7,400 nucleotides of DNA from Chloroflexota bacterium (GTDB taxonomy: Bacteria; Chloroflexota; Anaerolineae; UBA7937): positions 1 to 7,400 of the forward strand of contig DMLA01000097.1 in NCBI GenBank assembly GCA_003453555.1, written 5' to 3'. Positions within the stretch are counted from its first letter, which is position 1; every line of letters starts with the position of its first letter. The notes under the pieces are model-generated. The model was not told where the DNA came from. It did not search any database and worked only from the letters and a program-made list of their open reading frames with translations. This document shows positions 1 to 5,917 of this stretch, piece after piece. Both the position numbers and the translations under genes were made by a program.

Positions 1-20
1 GCGGTCAGAACGGCAGCCTA

Positions 21-48
21 CTAATCAGGAGGTGGGAAGCCTGATAAG
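21..48. repeat. Inverted repeat / hairpin upstream of the first gene
   Basis: The arms CTAATCAGG (21-29) and CCTGATAAG (40-48) pair over nine positions with one mismatch (A23/A46), around a ten-base loop that contains AGGTGGG. It lies upstream of the candidate promoter at 87-115. It could be the 3' end structure of an upstream transcript or an operator. It has no T-run after it, so it is not a textbook terminator. Function is unknown. Confidence 0.3.
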
Positions 49-63
49 TTGGGGCTGTGCGAG

Positions 64-81
64 AAGGGGCGCAGCCCTTTT
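64..81 (+). terminator. Weak candidate intrinsic terminator of an upstream unit
   Basis: AAGGGGC (64-70) can pair with GCCCTTT (74-80), including one G-U pair, around a three-base GCA loop. The descending arm runs into TTTT (78-81). The stem is short and the U-tract is only partly outside it. Its position just before a candidate promoter (87-115) would make sense as a boundary between transcription units, but termination is an inference. Confidence 0.25.
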
Positions 82-86
82 CGAGG

Positions 87-115
87 TTGCTCCAACGCGC
101 CTTCTATGCTAAACT
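87..115 (+). promoter_or_regulatory. Candidate sigma-70-type promoter giving a leaderless transcript
   Basis: TTGCTC (87-92, 4/6 to TTGACA) is followed after exactly 17 bases by TAAACT (110-115, 4/6 to TATAAT). Transcription would start near 122, so the ATG at 123 would be at or next to the 5' end of the mRNA. No Shine-Dalgarno sequence precedes that ATG, which fits a leaderless message. The hexamers are only moderate matches. Confidence 0.35.
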
Positions 116-122
116 TTTAGAT

Positions 123-800
123 ATGAGAAAGCCGTTATCCGTATCTCTGCTTTTCTTGCTCCTGTTCGTCCAATCTACTCTTCTGTCGCAGGCCGCGCCT
201 TCCCTTTATCCGCTCCCGCAAGAGCCTGCTTGGGAGATCACCTCTCCCGTAGCCAACGCTCGATTGAGAGGCACGATAGAGATCAGAGGGAGCGCCTACT
301 TGGGTGGCAACTTCTGGTTCTATAAGGTGGAGTATGCCCCCCTGAGCGCGCCTGAGGCCTGGGTGGTGATCATATACGCCGAGCGGGAGGTGAGGGAGGG
401 ATTACTAGGCACCTGGGATACGGCCACCGTCCCCGATGGGACCTACAATCTGCGCCTGACGGTGGTATATCCGGACGGTAACTACGAGCAGACGCCTCTT
501 CGCCAGGTGGTGGTGGTCAACGCCGAGCCGACCGCTACCCCTACCCCCACCGAGACCCCCACCCCTACGCCCACGGTGGTGCTAATCGCCCCTACGGTGG
601 TGGTCGTCCAGCCTACAGCGGTTCGTTTCACCCCCACACCAAGCCTGGTCGCTACTCGGACCTCCCTGCCGGAAGTGCCGTCCAGTGTAACCCTCCCGGA
701 TATGAGCACTGTCTTCAACTATTTCCTCTTCGGGGCTTTGGTGGCTGGCGCCCTCTTCGCCTTCATAATCATCGTGAATCTGATAAGGCGTCTCACCTGA
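123..800 (+). CDS. Secreted, membrane-anchored Ig-like domain protein with Pro/Thr-rich stalk
   Basis: Predicted 225-residue envelope protein of unknown function. Residues 1-25 form a signal peptide: MRKP, a long hydrophobic core, then a SQAA-type cleavage site. Residues about 39-133 form one beta-rich Ig/fibronectin-like domain opening with ITSPVANARLRG and containing LGTWDT and VPDGTYNLRL; this resembles the Ig-like C-terminal modules of Chloroflexota penicillin-binding proteins and secreted proteins. Residues 136-151 are a PT/ETP repeat linker, continuing as a low-complexity Val/Pro/Thr stalk to about 198. Residues 200-220 are a single transmembrane helix followed by IRRLT, so the Ig domain should face outward with a tiny cytoplasmic tail. 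No catalytic motif is visible; a binding or cell-wall role is inference. The ATG at 123 is chosen over an in-frame GTG at 57 because it starts the signal peptide directly and lies just behind a -10-like hexamer. It ends 79 bases before pth and may share its transcript. Confidence 0.8.
   Translation: MRKPLSVSLLFLLLFVQSTLLSQAAPSLYPLPQEPAWEITSPVANARLRGTIEIRGSAYLGGNFWFYKVEYAPLSAPEAWVVIIYAEREVREGLLGTWDTATVPDGTYNLRLTVVYPDGNYEQTPLRQVVVVNAEPTATPTPTETPTPTPTVVLIAPTVVVVQPTAVRFTPTPSLVATRTSLPEVPSSVTLPDMSTVFNYFLFGALVAGALFAFIIIVNLIRRLT
538..572 (-). other. Potential G-quadruplex tract on the template strand
   Basis: The Pro/Thr-linker codons create five C-runs on the plus strand (538-541, 544-548, 556-560, 562-565, 570-572) separated by 2, 7, 1 and 4 bases. 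The minus strand, which is the template for this gene, therefore fits the G3+N1-7 quadruplex pattern with one spare run. This is seen directly as a pattern. Whether it folds, or simply follows from proline codon use, is unknown. Confidence 0.4.
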
Positions 801-835
801 CCCTCCTTTAGGGTTAGGAAGATAAGCGATTTTGC

Positions 836-862
836 AGGGGCTGGTCATCTGGGCTAGCCCCT
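836..862. repeat. Inverted repeat in the 5' region of pth
   Basis: AGGGGCT (836-842) pairs perfectly with AGCCCCT (856-862), with a 13-base loop. The second arm directly abuts the pth ribosome binding site (AGAGGTG, 863-869). The competing palindrome GGGCTAGCCC (851-860) overlaps the loop and right arm. No T-run follows, so it is not a convincing terminator. It could affect pth translation or mark an mRNA processing point; both are inference. Confidence 0.35.
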
Positions 863-879
863 AGAGGTGTTGAGCATAG

Positions 880-1473
880 ATGGAGAGGTTACGAAGGTTA
901 TTCTTCAAAAGGCCCCATTGGCTCATTGTAGGGTTGGGAAACCCCGGAGAGCGGTACGCTGCTACCCGCCATAACGTGGGCTTCCAAGCGTTGGACCATC
1001 TAGCGAAGCGCCATTATCTATCTTTCCGGAAGGCGCGGCTGCAGGGCCTTATGGCCGGAGGGGAGATAGAAGGCCACCAGGTGGCTCTCTTGAAGCCCCT
1101 CACCTACGTGAACAGAAGTGGCGATGTGGTGGCCCCTCTACTTAAGGGGTACGGGCTACCCTTAGATCGCCTTCTGATCATCTACGACGATCTGGATCTC
1201 CCCCTGGGCAGGATCCGGATTCGGGAGCAGGGTAGCGCTGGGGGACATAAGGGGATGGCCTCCATCATCGATCTTCTCGGCCCGGAGGTCCCTCGACTGC
1301 GGGTGGGGATAGGACGAAAAGAGAATCTAAAAGAGTACGTTTTGAGCCCCTTCACTGCGGAAGAGCGGGTTATCATGGAAAAGAGTTACGAGAGGATCGC
1401 CGATGCCGTGGAGTGCCTAATTAGGGAGGGGCTCTCGAAGGCCATGGAACGGTTCAACCGGGAGGGGAGTTGA
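880..1473 (+). CDS. pth: Peptidyl-tRNA hydrolase
   Basis: Cytoplasmic enzyme that cleaves the ester bond of peptidyl-tRNAs released from ribosomes, recycling tRNA. The 197-residue length matches the bacterial Pth family (E. coli 194). Motifs are VGLGNPG (17-23), TRHNVG (29-34), LTYVNRSG (74-81), IYDDLDLP (101-108), GSAGGHKG (118-125) and the RLRVGIGR segment. By alignment to E. coli Pth, N21 and H31 correspond to Asn10 and the catalytic His20, N78 to Asn68 and D103 to Asp93. The E. coli Asn114 position (GGHNG) is Lys124 here (GGHKG). An approximately 11-residue basic N-terminal extension precedes the usual start. The ATG at 880 has AGAGGTG (863-869) ten bases upstream. The stop overlaps the start of mfd; pth next to mfd is a recurring bacterial arrangement, for example in Bacillus. 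Confidence 0.96.
   Translation: MERLRRLFFKRPHWLIVGLGNPGERYAATRHNVGFQALDHLAKRHYLSFRKARLQGLMAGGEIEGHQVALLKPLTYVNRSGDVVAPLLKGYGLPLDRLLIIYDDLDLPLGRIRIREQGSAGGHKGMASIIDLLGPEVPRLRVGIGRKENLKEYVLSPFTAEERVIMEKSYERIADAVECLIREGLSKAMERFNREGS
1460..1469 (+). promoter_or_regulatory. Ribosome binding site supporting the TTG start of mfd
   Basis: GGGAGGGGAG lies inside the last pth codons, with its GGAGG core (1461-1465) four bases before TTG (1470-1472). The TTG overlaps the pth stop as TTGA. This strong purine tract is what favours the TTG over later in-frame starts, and it suggests that ribosomes finishing pth re-initiate on mfd. Confidence 0.65.
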
Positions 1474-4400
1474 AGCTATCGGGCCTTCTATCTTTGGTCG
1501 ATAGGTTACCAGGCTATAGCGACTTCTTGAGCAGTTTGGTTGAGGGGAAGCCCCTTTCTCCCCTCGCCATCCCTGAAGCGGCCCGCCCCTATCTCATCGC
1601 CGCTCTCAGGCGACACCTTGCGGTTCCCCTTTTAGTAGTTGCCCCTCGGCGAGATCGGGCTCAGGAGTTCTACGATCAACTTCGAGTTTGGTCCCCTGAG
1701 CCTGGGGTCTACCTCTTCAGGGAGCCCGATGTCCTCCCTTATGAGAGGATCCCTTGGGATAGGGAGACGATCCAGGGGCGGCTGGAGGCTTTGGCCGCAA
1801 CGGTAAGCGATGCGGGTTGGGGTGAGGGTTGCGCTCCCCTTCTCGTAACCACGGCTCGGGGGTTAGTCCAAAAGACGATCCCGCGACCTACCTTTCTTAA
1901 AGGCCTGCACCGGCTCAGCCTAGGGGAAGAGGTGTCTAGAGAGAGGCTCCTTTCCTCCTGGCTCCGTTTGGCCTATAAGCCGGTGAGCATCGTTGAGGAG
2001 CCGGGCACTTTCAGCGTCCGAGGGGGGATACTCGACATCTTCCCTCCAGGCAGCGGGGAGCCGGTGCGGATAGAGTTGCTGGGGGAGGAGATCGAATCTC
2101 TACGCACCTTCGATCCCGCTACCCAACGCTCAAGGGGCCGCCTCTCCTCGGTTACCATAACTGTGGCCCGAGAAGCCTTGCCTCAGGATGGCGATCGGCT
2201 GGGAGGGTATGACCTTTCTTCCTCTAACCCCCAAGCGGCAGAGGAGTGGAGCCAAGAACTGGCTGCCCTCTCCCGGGGCGAGGTCTTTCCTCGTCTAGAG
2301 TTCTATCTCCCCCTTCTTTATGATCAGCCGGGAAGCCTCCTCGATCATCTTCCCCAAGCCCTTATCATCCTAGATGACCCCTTGGGGATCGAACGGGCCC
2401 TATCCGACTTGGAAGGCGAGATGGAGGATCTCCGCCAGGCTCTAGAGGCGAGAGGAGAACTGCCAGCCTGGATGGAGTCGCCCTACTTCACTAAGGATGA
2501 GATTCAAGAACGTTTATCTCCCTCTCTGGAATTTCGCCTTGGGGAGGAGTCAGGACTCGCTTCCTCTTTCGCTCCTTCCCCTTCCTATGGGGGGCTTCTG
2601 GAGGAACTGGTAGTTGATACATTGGAGATGCGGGGCCCAAGGAGGAGTGTGGTCCTGGTTTCGCGGCAGGCCTCCCGCTTAGCGGAGATATATAGCGAGT
2701 GGGGAACCTCCTTGGTTCCTAGCGAGGGGGTGACAGAGACGCCTCCCCCTGGAGCCCTGGTTCTGGTTCAAGGGGGGTTGAGTCGAGGGTGGCAGATTAA
2801 GGGCCATTTGGTTCTCCTCACCGATGCCGAGATATTCGGCTGGGCGAAGCCGAAGCCCCGTCGCCTTGCCCGGCCCAGGCCTTGGGCAAGGGAGAGTTTC
2901 TTCGCTGATGTGAGGGAGGGCGACTATGTGGTGCATATCGACCATGGCATCGGTGTCTTCAAAGGGCTGGTCACCCTGGCCACCAATGGCTTCGAGAGCG
3001 AATATCTGCATGTGGGGTATGCGGCGGGGGACAGCCTCTATGTGCCCACCTACCAGGCGGATCGCCTCTCAAGATACGTAGGGGCCCAGGATAGACCGCC
3101 GCGTATCGACCGCCTGGGAGCCACCGATTGGGCTCGCGTTAAGGCTCGCGCCAAGCGAGCGGTGGAAGATATCGCCCAGGAACTCCTGGCACTCTATTCC
3201 CTCAGAGAGGTGGTGGAAGGCTATGCTTTCTCCCCAGATACCCTTTGGCAAAGGGATCTAGAGGCCTCCTTCCCCTACCTGGAGACAGAGGACCAATTGA
3301 AGGCTCTGGAGGAGACCAAAGCCGACATGGAGAGGCCAAGGCCCATGGATCGGCTCATCTGCGGCGATGTGGGGTACGGGAAGACGGAGGTGGCTTTGCG
3401 GGCCGCCTTTAAGGCGGTGATGGATGGGAAGCAGGTGGCTATATTGGTACCTACCACCGTCCTAGCCCAGCAGCATTATCGGACCTTCACTCGTCGTCTA
3501 CGCCCTTTCCCAGTGGAGGTGGAGATGCTCTCCCGCTTCCGCTCCCCGCGGGAGCAGGTGGCTATCCTTCGTCGTCTCAGGGAGGGGACCCTGGACATCG
3601 TGATTGGCACCCACCGTCTTCTCTCTCGGGATGTGGTCTTCCGGGATCTGGGGCTATTGATCATCGACGAGGAGCAGCGGTTCGGCGTGGCTCACAAGGA
3701 GCGGCTCAAAGAGATGCGCCATGAGGTCGATGTCTTAACCTTGACCGCTACCCCTATACCCCGGACTCTATATATGTCTTTGACCGGGGTGCGGGATATG
3801 AGCACCATCGATACCCCTCCGGAGGAGAGGCTTCCCGTGGTGACCCAGGTCTCTCCCTACGATGAGTCTCTCATCCGGCGGGCTGTGCTCAGGGAGTTGG
3901 ATCGAGGGGGACAGATCTATTACGTTCACAACCGCGTGCGAGGCATTCGCCAGATGGCTAAACGGCTGGGGAGGATCGTGCCAGAGGCTACCCTAGCCAT
4001 CGCCCACGGACAGATGGATGAGGGGGAACTGGCCCGCACCATGCTGGAGTTCGCCGATGGTCAGTACGACATCTTAGTCTGTACCTCCATCATCGAGAAC
4101 GGCATAGATATCCCCAACGTAAATACCCTTATCGTCAACCGGGCTGATAGGCTTGGGTTGGCCCAACTCTACCAGTTGCGGGGCCGGGTGGGCAGGAGTT
4201 CCTCCCGTGCCTACGCCTATTTTCTGTATGACGAAGGGTACCTTAGCGAGGAGGCAAGGCAGAGACTTCAAACTATCCAGGAGGCTAGCGAGTTGGGTTC
4301 GGGGTTCGGGATCGCCCTGAGGGACTTGGAGATCAGGGGGGCGGGGGATATTCTGGGGAGCAGGCAGCATGGACATATCAGCGCCGTCGGTTTCGATCTC

Positions 4401-4910
4401 TACTGTCGGCTTCTGGCCCAGGCGGTGCGGGCCCTAAGAGAGGGGCGAGAGATCGAGGAAGGGGCCCTGGTGAAGAGGACACTTGAGCCCTCGACCGCTC
4501 CCCTCTTGTGGCCTTCCATAGATCTCCCTTTGGAGGCTCACTTCCCTGAAGGGTATGTTGAGGATGAGAGCCTGCGATTAGGCCTCTACCGCCGCTTGGC
4601 AGGTTTCACCACCCTGCGTGAGGTGGAGGAGATGAGGGAGGAACTTCAGGATCGCTTTGGTTCCCTCCCGGAAGCGGCGGAGAACCTTCTCTATCTCCTG
4701 CGGCTGCGTATACTGGGCTGGGAAGGGGAGGTACAGGCCATCTCCACTGATAGGGGCCGGATCATCATCGAGTTGGCCCGGGAGAGGGAGATGGTTCTCC
4801 CCCACGGGGCGTGGAAGCGAGGGAATCGGGTGACGATTCCTTTCTCGCTCGAGGACGAAGCATGGCCCAGGAGGCTAGAAAACCTCTTAAAGATGCTGGC
4901 CGGTGGATGA
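1470..4910 (+). CDS. mfd: Transcription-repair coupling factor Mfd
   Basis: ATP-driven DNA translocase that pushes stalled RNA polymerase off template-strand lesions and recruits UvrA for nucleotide excision repair. At 1146 residues it is full length (E. coli 1148). The N-terminal UvrB-like module (about 1-330) contains PGTFSVRGGILDIFPP (178-193). A poorly conserved stretch follows, then the CarD-like RNA-polymerase-interaction domain (about 478-550) with DYVVHIDHGIG from 485. The RecG-like translocase carries Walker A GDVGYGKTE (632-640; K638, T639), Walker B DEEQ (733-736), TATP (759-762), and motif VI QLRGRVGR (902-909), followed by the RDLEIRGAGDILG translocation region. The C-terminal TRCF domain spans about 1010-1120. 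All helicase motifs are intact. Start is TTG, overlapping the pth stop by four bases. RecG is excluded by the RNA-polymerase-binding and TRCF domains. The gene ends 23 bases from the convergent xpt stop. Confidence 0.98.
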   Translation: MKLSGLLSLVDRLPGYSDFLSSLVEGKPLSPLAIPEAARPYLIAALRRHLAVPLLVVAPRRDRAQEFYDQLRVWSPEPGVYLFREPDVLPYERIPWDRETIQGRLEALAATVSDAGWGEGCAPLLVTTARGLVQKTIPRPTFLKGLHRLSLGEEVSRERLLSSWLRLAYKPVSIVEEPGTFSVRGGILDIFPPGSGEPVRIELLGEEIESLRTFDPATQRSRGRLSSVTITVAREALPQDGDRLGGYDLSSSNPQAAEEWSQELAALSRGEVFPRLEFYLPLLYDQPGSLLDHLPQALIILDDPLGIERALSDLEGEMEDLRQALEARGELPAWMESPYFTKDEIQERLSPSLEFRLGEESGLASSFAPSPSYGGLLEELVVDTLEMRGPRRSVVLVSRQASRLAEIYSEWGTSLVPSEGVTETPPPGALVLVQGGLSRGWQIKGHLVLLTDAEIFGWAKPKPRRLARPRPWARESFFADVREGDYVVHIDHGIGVFKGLVTLATNGFESEYLHVGYAAGDSLYVPTYQADRLSRYVGAQDRPPRIDRLGATDWARVKARAKRAVEDIAQELLALYSLREVVEGYAFSPDTLWQRDLEASFPYLETEDQLKALEETKADMERPRPMDRLICGDVGYGKTEVALRAAFKAVMDGKQVAILVPTTVLAQQHYRTFTRRLRPFPVEVEMLSRFRSPREQVAILRRLREGTLDIVIGTHRLLSRDVVFRDLGLLIIDEEQRFGVAHKERLKEMRHEVDVLTLTATPIPRTLYMSLTGVRDMSTIDTPPEERLPVVTQVSPYDESLIRRAVLRELDRGGQIYYVHNRVRGIRQMAKRLGRIVPEATLAIAHGQMDEGELARTMLEFADGQYDILVCTSIIENGIDIPNVNTLIVNRADRLGLAQLYQLRGRVGRSSSRAYAYFLYDEGYLSEEARQRLQTIQEASELGSGFGIALRDLEIRGAGDILGSRQHGHISAVGFDLYCRLLAQAVRALREGREIEEGALVKRTLEPSTAPLLWPSIDLPLEAHFPEGYVEDESLRLGLYRRLAGFTTLREVEEMREELQDRFGSLPEAAENLLYLLRLRILGWEGEVQAISTDRGRIIIELAREREMVLPHGAWKRGNRVTIPFSLEDEAWPRRLENLLKMLAGG

Positions 4911-4933
4911 GTGACTAGCCTAGGGGAGAGGGG

Positions 4934-5503
4934 TCATCTCAGTACGATTTGGTCCCCTTCCATCTTCTCCACAATGGCCAGGGCCTCGATGGGGACCCCC
5001 AAGGGGGTCAGCCGTTCTCGGCCACCTTCGAAGGACTTCTCGATGACCGCGCCTATCCCTACCAGTTCTGCTCCCGCCTCTTCAACTATGCTGGCTAAGG
5101 CTTCGATGGTCTTCCCTGTGGCCAAGAAATCGTCCACGATGAGGACACGATCTTGGGGGCTGATCATATCGGCGGCTACTATCAGGTCGGCGGTTCCCCC
5201 TTTGGTATGGGAAGGGACGGTGCGTATGTAGATCTCATCGGGCATGGTGATGGATTTGACGCGGCGGGCGAAGACCACAGGTGCGTCAAGGAAGACCCCC
5301 GCTTGCACGGCTGGGGCGATGCCCGATATCTCGGCGGTGAGGACCTTGGTGGGGTGGTAGTGCCAGAACCGATCGGCTATCTCCCGGCCGACGATCACCA
5401 TGAGATGGGAATCGATCTGATGGTTCAAGAATGTATTTACCATAAGGATTCCGCCACCCAGGTTCTTTCCTTCCTTCAAGATCTTTTCTTTCAGTTCCTT
5501 CAT
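4934..5503 (-). CDS. xpt: Xanthine phosphoribosyltransferase
   Basis: Purine salvage enzyme that joins xanthine to PRPP to make XMP, a precursor of GTP. The 189-residue protein matches Bacillus subtilis Xpt (194) along its length: FLNHQID (25-31), SGIAPAV (60-66), VVFARRVKS (76-84), the PRPP loop VLIVDDFLATGKT (120-132), and VIEKSF (153-158). Positions described as substrate contacts in the B. subtilis enzyme are present at the same numbers: L20, N27, loop 128-132 and K156. The loop reads ATGKT rather than the ANGQA of B. subtilis, closer to adenine-type enzymes, so base preference (xanthine, guanine or another purine) is less certain than the fold. The ATG has a perfect AAAGGAGG (complement of 5508-5515) four bases upstream. 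It is the last gene of the folC-queD-xpt unit, 21 bases after queD, leaving no room for the guanine riboswitch that precedes xpt in Bacillus. Confidence 0.9.
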   Translation of the reverse strand: MKELKEKILKEGKNLGGGILMVNTFLNHQIDSHLMVIVGREIADRFWHYHPTKVLTAEISGIAPAVQAGVFLDAPVVFARRVKSITMPDEIYIRTVPSHTKGGTADLIVAADMISPQDRVLIVDDFLATGKTIEALASIVEEAGAELVGIGAVIEKSFEGGRERLTPLGVPIEALAIVEKMEGDQIVLR

Positions 5504-5524
5504 TGAGCCTCCTTTATCTCTAGA

Positions 5525-5884
5525 TTACTTTCGGTAAGTGACCCAGGCGTCTGGCGACTCCCAGACCTCGACCGATTCCAAGCGGACCTTTAGGTTCTTT
5601 TTGAGTTCGTCGTAGATGAAGCGGGCGATGTTCTCGGAACTGGGGTTGATCTCGTCGAAGGGGGGAGTCTCGTTGAGGTTGGTATGATCGAGCCGGTCGA
5701 TGAGGGGGTCTAAATCCTTCTTGAGGACTCTGAAATCATAGGCCATGCCTAAGCGGTCTAGGTGGCTAGCAGCCACACGGACGACTACCTCAAAGCGATG
5801 GCCGTGGAACTTCTCACATTTTCCGTCGTAGCCGCGCAGACCGTGAGCGGCATTGAAATGGCGACGAACAGATACATAATACAT
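5525..5884 (-). CDS. queD: 6-carboxytetrahydropterin synthase-like enzyme (QueD / possible dual PTPS-I/III)
   Basis: Zinc-dependent tunnel-fold enzyme of COG0720 acting on 7,8-dihydroneopterin triphosphate. QueD makes 6-carboxytetrahydropterin for queuosine; the related PTPS-III makes 6-hydroxymethyldihydropterin for folate. The 119-residue protein is the usual length. Zinc ligands are H14 (in FNAAHGL), H27 and H29 (HGH). C23 matches the QueD catalytic Cys (CxxxHGH), the D66-H67 pair lies in LDHTNLNE, and E109 in VWESP matches the substrate-binding Glu. E24 next to C23 also makes an ExxHGH motif, the PTPS-III signature, so the segment reads CEKFHGH. This combination is known from dual-function PTPS-I/III enzymes; a folate role here is inferred from it and from folC immediately upstream. 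The ATG is preceded by AAAGGAG (complement of 5891-5897) at six bases. It sits 33 bases after folC and 21 before xpt. Confidence 0.9.
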   Translation of the reverse strand: MYYVSVRRHFNAAHGLRGYDGKCEKFHGHRFEVVVRVAASHLDRLGMAYDFRVLKKDLDPLIDRLDHTNLNETPPFDEINPSSENIARFIYDELKKNLKVRLESVEVWESPDAWVTYRK

Positions 5885-5917
5885 TGACCACTCCTTTCAG
5901 TATTCTTGAGCCCCGGA

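Noticed and set aside
57..122. Upstream GTG start that would add 22 residues to the Ig-like protein
   Set aside because: The added residues would bury the signal peptide inside the protein; no Shine-Dalgarno lies at proper distance (AGGAGGTGGG at 27-36 is about 20 bases away); and a candidate promoter lies between 57 and 123.
836..862. Inverted repeat before pth as a Rho-independent terminator
   Set aside because: There is no T-run after the stem and the pth ribosome binding site begins immediately afterwards; kept only as an inverted repeat.
1470..4910. RecG helicase as an alternative for the large gene
   Set aside because: The translocase motifs are RecG-like, but the 1146-residue length, UvrB-like N terminus, CarD-like RNA-polymerase-binding domain and TRCF C terminus identify Mfd.
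4911..5506. Open frames on the plus strand opposite xpt
   Set aside because: They overlap a clear xpt gene, have low-complexity or unrecognisable translations, and look like mirror frames of GC-rich coding sequence.
5504..5524. Guanine/xanthine riboswitch in front of xpt
   Set aside because: Only 21 bases separate queD and xpt, occupied largely by the ribosome binding site; there is no room for an aptamer.
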